Below are positions 1 to 8,786 of a stretch of DNA of 64,000 bases, piece by piece (positions within the stretch are counted from its first letter, which is position 1; every line of letters begins with the position of its first letter). The position numbers and the translations under genes are program-made. The notes under the pieces were generated by a model. The model saw only the letters and a program-made list of their open reading frames with translations, had not been told where the DNA came from and searched no databases. Source of the DNA: Sporolituus thermophilus DSM 23256 (lineage in GTDB: Bacteria; Bacillota; Negativicutes; Sporomusales; Thermosinaceae); the NCBI RefSeq assembly GCF_900102435.1, contig NZ_FNBU01000015.1, positions 1 through 64,000 of the forward strand, given 5' to 3'.

Positions 1-346
<346 letters not shown>

Positions 347-348
347 CC

Positions 349-2075
349 TATTAGATTTTACCCAAACAGCGATGGGAGGAAGACTCCTCAAGAAATGGCT
401 GGAATATCCTCTGCTTTCCGTCCATGAAATTATCCGCCGCCAAGATGCGGTTGACGAATTGCTCACGAACCCGGGGGTTCGACAAGTACTGCAGGAGACG
501 TTGGGTCATATCTACGACCTCGAACGTATCGTTACCAGGGCTGAGGTGGGAACAGCAAACGGCCGGGATTTGATTGCCCTAAAACAGTCATTAAGTAGTT
601 TACCGACGATTAAATTACATGTCCAATCCATGCAGTCAGCGCTGCTTGGCGAGATTGGCGCAAAAATGGAAACATACGAAGATATTGTTGCTTTAATTGA
701 TCGGGCAATTGTAGATAATCCTCCACATTCCGTGCGGGACGGAGGAATTATTAAAGCAGGTTATAACCAGGAACTAGATGAATTACGGGAAATTGCTCAG
801 GATAGTCAACAGTGGCTCATGGCTTTCGAAGCTCGGGAAAGAGAGCGTACCGGCATCAAGTCGTTAAAGGTTGGCTATAACAAGGTATTTGGTTATTATA
901 TTGAAGTAACCAACGCCAATCGGGCAGCCGTGCCATCGGAATATATCCGTAAACAGACTCTAACCAGCGCCGAACGCTACATAACACCAGAACTTAAAGA
1001 ATTTGAAACAAAAGTCCTTGGAGCTCAGGAAAAAATTGTTCAAATCGAATACTATTTGTTCACAGTAGTACGAGATTACGTAAAAAAGCACATAACTAAC
1101 CTTCAGGAAACCGCGCGGCAGATAGCTATTGTTGATTGCCTTATTAGCCTGAGTGAGGCGGCTGCCCGCTACAATTACCGCCGTCCAACAATTACCAATA
1201 ATCGCGAGATTATTATTCGCGATGGCCGACACCCGGTAGTCGAGCGCTTATTGGATCGTGAGGTTTTCGTTCCCAATGATACGGAATTAAATCACCAAGA
1301 CTGTGAAGTAATGATTATTACAGGGCCCAACATGGCTGGTAAATCGACCTATATGCGGCAGGTAGCGCTACTTGTTCTTATGGCCCAGGTAGGTAGTTTT
1401 ATTCCGGCCCGAGAAGCGGCGATTACGCCCGTAGATCGTATTTTTACCCGTGTGGGCGCTAGTGATGATTTGGCAACAGGACAAAGCACTTTTATGGTCG
1501 AGATGAATGAAGTGGCTCATATTCTGAAACATGCAACACCGAACAGTTTGGTGATTCTTGACGAAATTGGCCGCGGCACTTCAACGTTCGATGGCATGAG
1601 TATTGCCCGTGCCGTTATTGAATATATCAAAGACAAAATTAAGGCTAAAACCCTGTTTGCTACTCACTATCATGAACTAACGGAACTGGCTGAACAAAAA
1701 AAAGGAATAAAAAACTTCACGGTGGCAGTGAAAGAGCGCGGCAGCGAAGTAGTTTTTCTCCGGCGCATTGTACCGGGAGGGGCCGATAAAAGTTATGGTA
1801 TTCATGTTGCCCGGCTGGCTGGACTTCCCAAAAAAGTGATTGAGCGGGCCCAGACAATCTTAGCGGAACTGGAGCAACATCACTCGCCCGCTTTGGCAGT
1901 TACTCAAGTAGCGGCTACTAATTCGGTTGTTGCTTCCCAGGCTCACTTGTCCCTTTTTTCCGACCCAATAATTGAAGAGCTTCTGAAAGTAGATATAATG
2001 ACGACTACACCGCTGGAAGCTTTAAATATTTTGTTCAAACTGCAAAAAATGGCGAAAGAAGGTAGTGGCCGATGA
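349..2075 (+). pseudogene. mutS: DNA mismatch repair protein MutS, 5'-truncated by IS30 insertion
   Basis: About 575 C-terminal residues of MutS are present of the usual ~860. They begin in the core (LLDFTQTAMGGRLL) and run through the clamp, the ATPase and the C-terminal helix-turn-helix region. The ATPase has Walker A GPNMAGKST, Walker B LVILDEIGRGTSTFDG and the ATHYHEL segment. The mismatch-recognition and connector domains are missing here because IS30 sequence joins at about position 346. An open frame continues upstream to 207, but those residues are antisense to the transposase and do not resemble MutS. The gene overlaps mutL by 4 bp (ATGA). Whether the 5' half survives on the other side of the element cannot be seen. 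A truncated ATPase fragment could in principle be made, but it should not recognise mismatches. Confidence 0.85.
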
Positions 2076-3880
2076 TCACTACTATACGGGTATTGGACGA
2101 AACCACCGCTAACAAGATTGCTGCCGGAGAAGTGGTAGAGCGACCGGCTTCGGTAGTAAAGGAACTGGTGGAAAACTCTATTGATGCGCAAAGTCATTTC
2201 ATAGAAGTAGAGATCGTCGATGGCGGCATAAATTATATCCGGGTTTCGGATGACGGCATCGGCATGTGCGCAGCTGACGCCCGATTGGCCATATTACGCC
2301 ACGCAACCAGCAAAATTCGTACAGCCGATGATTTATATAACATCCAATCGCTGGGATTTCGCGGCGAAGCTTTACCCAGTATCGCCGCGGTTTCCCGTTT
2401 TACGCTGACAACCCGGCTGCATTCTGAACCGATAGGAACTTACATTGAAATTCAAGGCGGCCAGGTAACAGATATGCGTGAAGCCGGCAGGAACGTCGGT
2501 ACTACCGTCACCGTCAGCGATCTTTTTTTTAATACGCCCGCACGGCGCAAATTTCTCAAAACCCCTGCTACCGAAAGTGCATATATCCATGATATTTTAG
2601 GCAAGATTGCGCTTGCGCGACCTGATATTGCCATAAAGCTAATAAATAATAAACGTCAGGTACTGGCGACAACCGGTACCGGCCGCCTTTTAGATGCGGC
2701 AGCAAGCTTGTACGGCTATAAAGCGGCAGCAGAACTATTGCCGCTGGATTATAGTGATGGAGATATTCACATCACAGGTTATGTGGGCAAACCGCATCTT
2801 GTAAAAAGTTCGCGTCAATGGCAAACCTGGACGGTCAACGGGCGCACCATTAGCAGTCGCATGCTGTCCAAAGCATTGGATAACGCCTATCACTCGCTGC
2901 TGCCCAAGAACGGCTTTCCGCTGGCAATTATTCAGATTGTCATTCCATCTGACAAGGTAGACGTTAACGTCCATCCGCAAAAGAGTGAAGTGAAATTTAG
3001 TGATGAACAGGCTGTGTTTCGAGCAGTTTACAAAGCTGTGTTATCAGCTTTACAAGCGGCTAAAGGGCCACAACAGATTGCCGCCACAGTTTCTCTTCCA
3101 GTCTCATCACCGGCGAAGCCTGCAGGAGAAATAAGCAGACCAACCGAAAAAAGGCCTGTTTCACCCGTACTATATGCACCCAGGCAAAGCGGTGAAGCTT
3201 TATGGCGGGAAGAGACACTACCGGTTACAACGGCCCGAGAAACCATGCAATCCGCGACTGAGCTGCCGGCGGTACGTTACGGCCTGCACCAAGATACACC
3301 TGGCCGATCAAGTTTGGCCTTGCGTGCCCTTGGTCAAATTAGTGACTGCTTCATAGTGGCTGCGGGTAGTGACGGATTATACATTATTGATCAGCATGCC
3401 GCCCATGAGCGTATTTTATATGAACATCTTGCGCAAGGCGCTGGCCGGGCGCCGGCGCAGCAATTGTTGGTACCGCGGGTTGTTGCCCTTGATGAGCGGG
3501 ATATCGAATTGGTTCTGCAAAATGAGCCGCTCTTCTATGAATTGGGCTTTCGTCTTGAACAAATTGGCCCGCGCTCAATGCGTTTACTTGAAGCTCCGTC
3601 CGATATTCCGGGAACGGAGATAGAAGGTTTGCTGCGCGAAATTCTCGGCGCTCTTCATAATATGCAAACTCCTAAGGCCCACGAAATCCGGCATATTTTT
3701 TTACAGACTGCCGCTTGCCGCAGTGCGATAAAAGCAGGGGAAAATCTTAATATGCGCCAAATGCAGGCGCTTATTGACGAATTGTGTTCTACTAACCGTC
3801 CTTATACTTGCCCTCATGGTCGACCGGCAATCGTGCGGTTTACCGACGACGACCTGGCCAAAATGTTTAAACGTCAATAA
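2072..3880 (+). CDS. mutL: DNA mismatch repair endonuclease MutL
   Basis: MutL couples mismatch recognition by MutS to strand incision. The 602-residue protein has the N-terminal GHKL ATPase motifs: NKIAAGEVVERP with the ENSIDA helix, DDGIGM, and GFRGEAL. It has a variable linker (~330-420) and a C-terminal dimerisation/nuclease domain. That domain carries the metal-binding DQHAAHERILYE motif, the ACRSAIKAG segment and CPHGRP, so this is the nicking type of MutL found in bacteria lacking MutH. Its start codon overlaps the mutS stop, so translation is probably coupled. With mutS interrupted upstream, its transcription may depend on a promoter within the insertion sequence or the mutS remnant. 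Confidence 0.97.
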   Translation: MITTIRVLDETTANKIAAGEVVERPASVVKELVENSIDAQSHFIEVEIVDGGINYIRVSDDGIGMCAADARLAILRHATSKIRTADDLYNIQSLGFRGEALPSIAAVSRFTLTTRLHSEPIGTYIEIQGGQVTDMREAGRNVGTTVTVSDLFFNTPARRKFLKTPATESAYIHDILGKIALARPDIAIKLINNKRQVLATTGTGRLLDAAASLYGYKAAAELLPLDYSDGDIHITGYVGKPHLVKSSRQWQTWTVNGRTISSRMLSKALDNAYHSLLPKNGFPLAIIQIVIPSDKVDVNVHPQKSEVKFSDEQAVFRAVYKAVLSALQAAKGPQQIAATVSLPVSSPAKPAGEISRPTEKRPVSPVLYAPRQSGEALWREETLPVTTARETMQSATELPAVRYGLHQDTPGRSSLALRALGQISDCFIVAAGSDGLYIIDQHAAHERILYEHLAQGAGRAPAQQLLVPRVVALDERDIELVLQNEPLFYELGFRLEQIGPRSMRLLEAPSDIPGTEIEGLLREILGALHNMQTPKAHEIRHIFLQTAACRSAIKAGENLNMRQMQALIDELCSTNRPYTCPHGRPAIVRFTDDDLAKMFKRQ

Positions 3881-3892
3881 ATAAGGTGAGAC

Positions 3893-4705
3893 ATGGAATT
3901 ACTAGTGACAACATCTGACAGCCCGACGACGGCAATGCTGGAAACTGGTCACAAAATTGCGACGGAATTGGGCGCCTTGTTTGTGCCAAAAAAGCGTACT
4001 TCGCTTACTACCCTTAAAAAGCAGTATAATGTCGACCATATAATTGTTGTTACCCGAAATGGGCCGGTGGTACACACTCCCGGTGGAGAATATTTTTTTC
4101 ATTTAAGCATGGCCGAACTGCGTATAAAAAATCTTAGAAATGGTAAACATGACCATATGATAACTGCCATGAAGTTAGAAAAAGGCATGTCGGTACTTGA
4201 TTGTACCCTTGGGTTGGCAACCGATGCCATTGTAGCCAGTTTTGTCTTGGGAAAAGACGGTTTATTGGTGGGACTAGAGCACTCACCTATAATAGCGATG
4301 GTTGCGCGTTGGGGGTTAGAGAATTTTGACGCCGGCGACAGCGAGATAAATGGTGCTTTGCGGCGCATCCAGGTCAAGCAGGGAAACTATGAAGAATACC
4401 TGATCGCTCTGCCGGATAATAGTTTTGATGTCGTTTATTTTGACCCTATGTTTCGTCGTCCGGTTTATACCAGTTCTAGCTTAAGACCGCTTCGTTATCT
4501 GGCTAACCACAATCCGCTGACAAGCAGCGCTATTGCTTCCGCCTGTCGAGTAGCAAAACGACGGGTTGTAATGAAAGAGGCTGCCGGAAGCGCTGAATTT
4601 GAACGGTTAGGTTTTAAAACCTTGATAGGCGGCAAGCACAGTAGTATTCAGTATGGCGTTATCGATCTTGAACCTAGTGCCGGAGGACGACCATGGAGCG
4701 ATTGA
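3893..4705 (+). CDS. Class I SAM-dependent methyltransferase, RsmJ-like
   Basis: This 270-residue protein resembles the RsmJ/DUF548 family, which methylates a guanine in 16S rRNA in other bacteria. The N-terminal ~110 residues are a small adjoining domain. The Rossmann fold follows: VLDCTLGLATDAIVAS as the SAM-binding loop, GLEHSP as motif II, and a VVYFDPMFRRPV motif IV like the DPMF of RsmJ. The start has a good aaggtgag ribosome-binding site. It overlaps the next gene (miaA) by 13 bp, so the two are translationally linked, consistent with a role in RNA modification. The target base is inferred from family only. Confidence 0.75.
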   Translation: MELLVTTSDSPTTAMLETGHKIATELGALFVPKKRTSLTTLKKQYNVDHIIVVTRNGPVVHTPGGEYFFHLSMAELRIKNLRNGKHDHMITAMKLEKGMSVLDCTLGLATDAIVASFVLGKDGLLVGLEHSPIIAMVARWGLENFDAGDSEINGALRRIQVKQGNYEEYLIALPDNSFDVVYFDPMFRRPVYTSSSLRPLRYLANHNPLTSSAIASACRVAKRRVVMKEAAGSAEFERLGFKTLIGGKHSSIQYGVIDLEPSAGGRPWSD

Positions 4706-5628
4706 TTGCCATTATTGGTCCGACTGCCGTTGGCAAAACGCAGGTCAGTATTGATTTGGCGAAGATGCTGGCTTCTGAAATCATATCCGGTGATTCTATG
4801 CTGGTTTATCGGGGCTTTGACATTGGTACAGCTAAACCAACGCTCGCGGAGAGGCAAGGGATTACACATTATCTTATTGATATTCTAGGTCCCGAGGAAG
4901 AATTCAGCGTAGCCGAATTTCAGCGTTTGGCATCTTACTATATAACCCAAGTGAATACCAAAGGTAAAATACCTATTCTTGTTGGTGGAACAGGACTTTA
5001 TGTCAAAGCGCTTCTTGAAGGGTACAAGTTTAATAGAACCGCTGGCGATGAAATGTTCCGCTTGCGGCTTGAACAAATGGCGGACATTCACGGCAATCAA
5101 TATTTGTACAACATGCTGTCCCAGGTAAGTCCTGCAACGGCAGCGCGCCTGCACCCCAATGATCGGCGCCGCATTATTCGGGCCCTGGAGATTTACCACC
5201 TGAGTGGCGAGGAAGTTTCCCAGGAGAAACTTGCCCGTGAAAAAAACCTAATCTATGATGCGCTTGTTATTGGGTTAAATATGAACAGGAACAGTCTTTA
5301 TGAACGAATTAACCAGCGGGTCGATCTAATGGTAGAACGCGGGTTGATTAATGAGGTTCGCTATCTATTAGAGTCTGGTATCTCTCCGGAATGCCAGGCC
5401 ATGCAGGGAATAGGTTATAAGGAAATAGTTCTTTATTTGAAGGGGGAAATTACCTTACCCGAAGCAATAGAGAGAATAAAAAAAGGGACGCGTAACTTTG
5501 CCAAGCGCCAACTCACATGGTACCGCAAGATGCCTTATATCCACTGGGTGCAGATCGACCATTTCCCTGATTACGACAAATTGATGGAATATATTTACAG
5601 CCTAGTTGCAGGAAAGTTTTATCTCTAG
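4693..5628 (+). CDS. miaA: tRNA dimethylallyltransferase MiaA
   Basis: MiaA adds a dimethylallyl group to A37 of tRNAs reading UNN codons. The 311-residue length is typical. Visible motifs are the P-loop IGPTAVGKTQ, SGDSMLVYRGFDIGTAKPT, the DLxG-like substrate loop region, and GGTGLYVKALLEGY. The start is preceded by ggagga. The gene sits between a methyltransferase and hfq, the same miaA-hfq pairing found in many bacteria, and the upstream mutSL-miaA-hfq order is also classical. Confidence 0.97.
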   Translation: MERLIAIIGPTAVGKTQVSIDLAKMLASEIISGDSMLVYRGFDIGTAKPTLAERQGITHYLIDILGPEEEFSVAEFQRLASYYITQVNTKGKIPILVGGTGLYVKALLEGYKFNRTAGDEMFRLRLEQMADIHGNQYLYNMLSQVSPATAARLHPNDRRRIIRALEIYHLSGEEVSQEKLAREKNLIYDALVIGLNMNRNSLYERINQRVDLMVERGLINEVRYLLESGISPECQAMQGIGYKEIVLYLKGEITLPEAIERIKKGTRNFAKRQLTWYRKMPYIHWVQIDHFPDYDKLMEYIYSLVAGKFYL

Positions 5629-5672
5629 TAGAATAAAATAGTAAAAAACATGCAGACGGAGGAGTTGCTTAC

Positions 5673-5930
5673 ATGACAACTAAAGTCATCAACCTTCAAG
5701 ATAGTTTTCTAAATCAAGTCCGCAAAGAAAACGTACCTGTAATTATCTACCTTGTCAATGGCTTTCAACTTCGCGGTTTAGTGAAGGGCTTTGACAATTT
5801 TACCGTGATAATGGAAAATGAGGGCAAACAACAGTTGGTATATAAACATGCCATTTCCACCATTACACCGTTTAAGCCTCTTGCCCCCGGGCTGCATGAG
5901 AAAAAGGAAGAACCAAAAACGGAAAAATAG
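5673..5930 (+). CDS. hfq: RNA chaperone Hfq
   Basis: Hfq forms a hexameric ring that pairs small RNAs with mRNAs. The 85-residue protein carries the Sm1 motif ([35 protein letters not shown]) and the Sm2 motif as YKHAISTI, a variant of the usual YKHA(I/S)ST. The C-terminal tail is short and charged ([10 protein letters not shown]), typical of firmicute-like Hfq. It has a ggaggag ribosome-binding site and ends at a strong terminator, closing the mutL-miaA-hfq transcription unit. Confidence 0.97.
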   Translation: MTTKVINLQDSFLNQVRKENVPVIIYLVNGFQLRGLVKGFDNFTVIMENEGKQQLVYKHAISTITPFKPLAPGLHEKKEEPKTEK

Positions 5931-5935
5931 CGAAA

Positions 5936-5968
5936 ATGCTCTAAGCTTTCTAGCTTAGAGCATTTTTT
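5936..5968 (+). terminator. Rho-independent terminator after hfq
   Basis: A 12-bp perfect stem (atgctctaagct / agcttagagcat) with a 4-nt loop is followed by six Ts. Confidence 0.93.
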
Positions 5969-6031
5969 ATCACCGTTTATCGGCGAGTGCATATAATGTA
6001 ATCATCGATACCCCGAGGTGAGGTGAAAGGA

Positions 6032-6979
6032 ATGTCGTACCTTTGGCCTCAAGATGTACTTTCCGCTATTGAAAACGGTCATCTTTCACCCAAAGATGCT
6101 TTTCACTATTTGCGTGACATGGATCAGTCTATCCTACCGGCATCGCGTCAGGACGGTAGCGCGGCCCACCAACGGGTCGAGGAAATTATGCGTGAACTTG
6201 ATAGTCTCATTGGACTAAGAGAAGTAAAAAAACTAGTACGTGAAATTAATGCCTTTATCGAAATCCAAAAGCGAAGAGAAAAGGAACATTTAATTACCGA
6301 TCCGCTTGTTTTACACATGATATTTAAAGGCAATCCTGGAACAGGCAAGACAACCGTTGCCCGTATTATGGGTAAAGTTTTCCGGGAGATGGGCGTTTTG
6401 AGCCGAGGACATCTTATCGAAGTTGAACGGGCGGATTTAGTAGGCGAATATATTGGCCATACGGCCCAAAAGACGCGTGAACAATTGAAAAAAGCCTATG
6501 GCGGAATTCTCTTCATTGATGAAGCCTACTCATTGGCACGGGGAGGCGAAAAAGATTTCGGCAAAGAGGCAATTGACTGTCTGGTAAAAGCAATGGAGGA
6601 TAAAAAGGACCAGCTTATCCTAATTCTAGCCGGTTATCAAAAAGAAATGGAGCAATTTTTACAAACAAATCCTGGTCTGCGGTCGCGTTTTCCTATACAT
6701 ATTGAGTTTTCCGACTATACAAAGCAGGAATTAATGCAAATCGCCGAACAAATGTGCGCCAAACGGCAATATAAGCTCTCGCCGGAAGCAAAGGCTTTAC
6801 TGGAAAAAATGCTTGTACCTCCTACGAAAAATAGCGACGAAAATTTCGGCAACGCCCGCACGGTTCGTAACATCATTGAAAAGGCAATCAGACGGCAGGC
6901 AGTTCGATTGGTAGTGAAGGCGAACACTACCCGTGAAGAGCTTATGACGATTGAAGCCGCTGATTTAGCGGAGGTGTAA
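6032..6979 (+). CDS. spoVK: SpoVK/CbbX-type AAA+ ATPase (stage V sporulation protein K)
   Basis: This is a single-domain AAA+ protein of 315 residues. It has Walker A GNPGTGKTT, the pore region around GEYIGHTAQKT, Walker B GILFIDEAYSL, the sensor region ILAGYQKEM, and an arginine finger in GLRSRF, all characteristic of the SpoVK/CbbX family. In Bacillus the orthologue is made in the mother cell and is needed for late sporulation. A GTG at 6023 would add three residues, but the ATG at 6032 has gaggtg placed about 6 nt upstream and is preferred. Three small genes follow closely and could be cotranscribed; the next start is only 2 nt after the stop. Confidence 0.88.
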   Translation: MSYLWPQDVLSAIENGHLSPKDAFHYLRDMDQSILPASRQDGSAAHQRVEEIMRELDSLIGLREVKKLVREINAFIEIQKRREKEHLITDPLVLHMIFKGNPGTGKTTVARIMGKVFREMGVLSRGHLIEVERADLVGEYIGHTAQKTREQLKKAYGGILFIDEAYSLARGGEKDFGKEAIDCLVKAMEDKKDQLILILAGYQKEMEQFLQTNPGLRSRFPIHIEFSDYTKQELMQIAEQMCAKRQYKLSPEAKALLEKMLVPPTKNSDENFGNARTVRNIIEKAIRRQAVRLVVKANTTREELMTIEAADLAEV

Positions 6980-6981
6980 TT

Positions 6982-7590
6982 ATGCGCGAATGTGCTGTAG
7001 TCGGACGTCCGAACTCTGGGAAGACCATGTTTGCCTTGAATTTTGCCGCGTTTCTTGGTAGCAAGACAGTAGACATTACTTTTCGCACCTATGATGGTCT
7101 GCTAACTTGCCGACACTATACAATTGAGGAAGCGCGGCGTGAACTTTGTAGTTTGACGGCCCACAAGACGCGCTCCATACAGTCAATGATATTGAAAATG
7201 CCGGTCGGCAAGGCAACAGTCAACTTTAAGTTGACTGACACATGTGGCATTACCGAACATATTCATGCGGATGAAAGTATTCGTCGCGGTATGGCACAAA
7301 CAATCGGTCTCATGCGGACGGCCGATTTAATCTTCCATATTATTGATGCCGCTGACTTCCCGGGGGAAGTTATAGCGAGCAAGGACAACAATATCGACTG
7401 GGAAATATATACATATGGTACGGCACGGGGTAACTATGTACTCCTTGCTAATAAGATAGATTTAATCATAGCGAAAAATAACCTGCCGAAACTGAAGGAC
7501 TATTTCCCGGAGGCTTTGATAATTACTATATCAGCCCTCTACTCTCAGGGGTTTAAAGAGGTGAAGGCATATGTGGCCCGCAATCTCTGA
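6982..7590 (+). CDS. Small P-loop GTPase-like protein downstream of spoVK
   Basis: A 202-residue protein with the G1 loop GRPNSGKT, a G3-like DTCG (the usual form is DxxG) and a G4 NKID; a plausible G5 lies near the C-terminus (ISAL). The fold is therefore TRAFAC-class GTPase. No RNA-binding or other added domain is apparent, and I cannot assign a named family. It starts 2 nt after spoVK with a ggaggtg site and overlaps the next gene by 20 bp, so the four genes here form a coupled set. A sporulation link is suggested only by the neighbour. Confidence 0.7.
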   Translation: MRECAVVGRPNSGKTMFALNFAAFLGSKTVDITFRTYDGLLTCRHYTIEEARRELCSLTAHKTRSIQSMILKMPVGKATVNFKLTDTCGITEHIHADESIRRGMAQTIGLMRTADLIFHIIDAADFPGEVIASKDNNIDWEIYTYGTARGNYVLLANKIDLIIAKNNLPKLKDYFPEALIITISALYSQGFKEVKAYVARNL

Positions 7591-8164
7591 TTTCGTTGTT
7601 ACTGTTGTAGCGGTAGTCTTATGCGCCGCGGCGGTTAAGCTTGTCGACGACTTTCTTGATCAGGAATTGGACCGGATTGCCGGAAGAACGAACTGGAGCG
7701 AATTTTTAGGGAGCGGTGCAATGGTCTATGCAATAATTCTTATCGTTTTCGCCGCATGCATCAATGCTTCGGTTAGTTTGCCGTTGTTTTTAGCTAGCTA
7801 TATAGTTGGCATGTTCATCAATCTTGATCATAATTTCCCGACACGGCTTAAAGGATGGCAAGAGTCCCTTATCGTATTTGGATTAGGCGTACTCTTTTTT
7901 GAATGGTCAAATATGGTTTTTTCTTTACTTTTTATTTTGGGTGTACAACTAGTTGATGATTGTCTTGACATTTATAACGACCGTCGGGCGGGCTATCATA
8001 ACTGGGCTTACCGGCTGGGAATTATGGAATGTCTCCTTGTAGCTGGGTTGGCTTTTACGGCAGCCTGGTGGCTTGGTGGAGACCGTTTTCTGCCAGTTTT
8101 ATTTGGAACAGCAGCTTTTTATATTGGGCTATTAAGCTGTCAGGAGGCCAAAATATGTCGGTAA
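7571..8164 (+). CDS. Multi-pass membrane protein with two DDxxD-like motifs
   Basis: The 197-residue protein has about six to seven hydrophobic stretches. Two internal segments are alike: KLVDDFLDQELDRIAG near residue 25 and QLVDDCLDIYNDRRAG near residue 125. Acidic DDxxD motifs of this sort, placed at helix ends, recall the metal/diphosphate-binding motifs of UbiA-type prenyltransferases, but the protein is shorter than that family and the resemblance is only a suggestion. It overlaps the GTPase gene by 20 bp and the following small membrane gene by 10 bp, so the products are probably made together. Confidence 0.65.
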   Translation: MWPAISDFVVTVVAVVLCAAAVKLVDDFLDQELDRIAGRTNWSEFLGSGAMVYAIILIVFAACINASVSLPLFLASYIVGMFINLDHNFPTRLKGWQESLIVFGLGVLFFEWSNMVFSLLFILGVQLVDDCLDIYNDRRAGYHNWAYRLGIMECLLVAGLAFTAAWWLGGDRFLPVLFGTAAFYIGLLSCQEAKICR

Positions 8165-8373
8165 GTTTAGCATTGTTCGTTATGTTCGGGTTGTTTTTAA
8201 TAGGATATCTCCTGGGACAGCGGCAGGGGCTGAAGCATGGATATAAATTAGGGCAGGCTGCGATACCGCTTATGCTTAGGGAGCGGTCTTTAGAACTTGG
8301 ATACTGTGTTCTATGTCGACAGGGTGATGGACAACAGTTTTTGCGTAGTGCCGGTGACATAGTGTTAAAATAA
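8155..8373 (+). CDS. Small single-pass membrane protein with a CxxC motif
   Basis: The ATG at 8155 has an excellent aggagg site (8142-8146) and gives 72 residues. A hydrophobic N-terminal helix (ALFVMFGLFLIGYLLG) is followed by a basic linker and a CVLC pair near residue 53. A longer in-frame reading to 8029 would overlap the preceding gene almost entirely and lacks a ribosome-binding site. The gene is last in the spoVK cluster and ends at a terminator. No function is recognised. Confidence 0.65.
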   Translation: MSVSLALFVMFGLFLIGYLLGQRQGLKHGYKLGQAAIPLMLRERSLELGYCVLCRQGDGQQFLRSAGDIVLK

Positions 8374-8382
8374 CGCTTCACC

Positions 8383-8427
8383 AGCAAAAACAGCGAGAGG
8401 GTAACCTTCTCGCTGTTTTGCTTTAAA
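8383..8427 (+). terminator. Terminator closing the spoVK cluster
   Basis: A long stem (agcaaaaacagcgagagg pairing with ccttctcgctgttttgct, one bulge and one mismatch) with a short T-run. Confidence 0.75.
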
Positions 8428-8494
8428 CTTGGATGCTAAATAAGCTAAAAACTAATGGGAAAAGTCATGCGCCACATTTAACAGAAGCTTATAT

Positions 8495-8596
8495 CTATTT
8501 ATTTTTTTTGAAGTTAGTATTTTCAGGCTTTACAAATTGCGAGGCCTTGGCCGTATTCTGCTTGTCCTTGTCAATAGTTTCACCTGAGTTCCGCAT
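8495..8596 (-). CDS. Possible 33-residue hydrophilic protein
   Basis: On the minus strand, an ATG at 8596 sits 8 nt behind a near-perfect aggaggcg ribosome-binding site and opens 33 codons. The product is rich in Lys, Asn, Thr and Glu (it begins MRNSGETIDKDKQ and ends ENTNFKKNK). It lies alone in the ~360-bp gap between the spoVK cluster and the liv operon. The composition resembles small spore-associated peptides, but no family motif is seen. The ribosome-binding site is the main support. The overlapping plus-strand 94-codon frame in the same gap has no such site. Confidence 0.4.
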   Translation of the reverse strand: MRNSGETIDKDKQNTAKASQFVKPENTNFKKNK

Positions 8597-8713
8597 ATTG
8601 CTTCGCCTCCTGCAAGTTACAGTTTTAGGTGTCGCAAAGATTATTGTCTCCGAGAACAAGAGAAAAATTCATATAGCATTCCGCATATTTATACAAACAA
8701 CATGCATAAATAC

Positions 8714-8742
8714 TTGAAAATACGGTTGTTTATTGGTATAAT
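8714..8742 (+). promoter_or_regulatory. Sigma-A-type promoter of the liv operon
   Basis: TTGAAA at 8714-8719 and a consensus TATAAT at 8737-8742 are separated by 17 bp, about 45 bp upstream of the livH start. Confidence 0.8.
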
Positions 8743-8786
8743 AATTCCAACAGTAAAAAATGGTATAAGGGAAGGGAGGCAAGATT

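Noticed and set aside
8433-8717. 94-codon plus-strand frame in the gap before livH
   Set aside because: No ribosome-binding site, odd composition, and it overlaps the better-supported minus-strand 33-codon frame.
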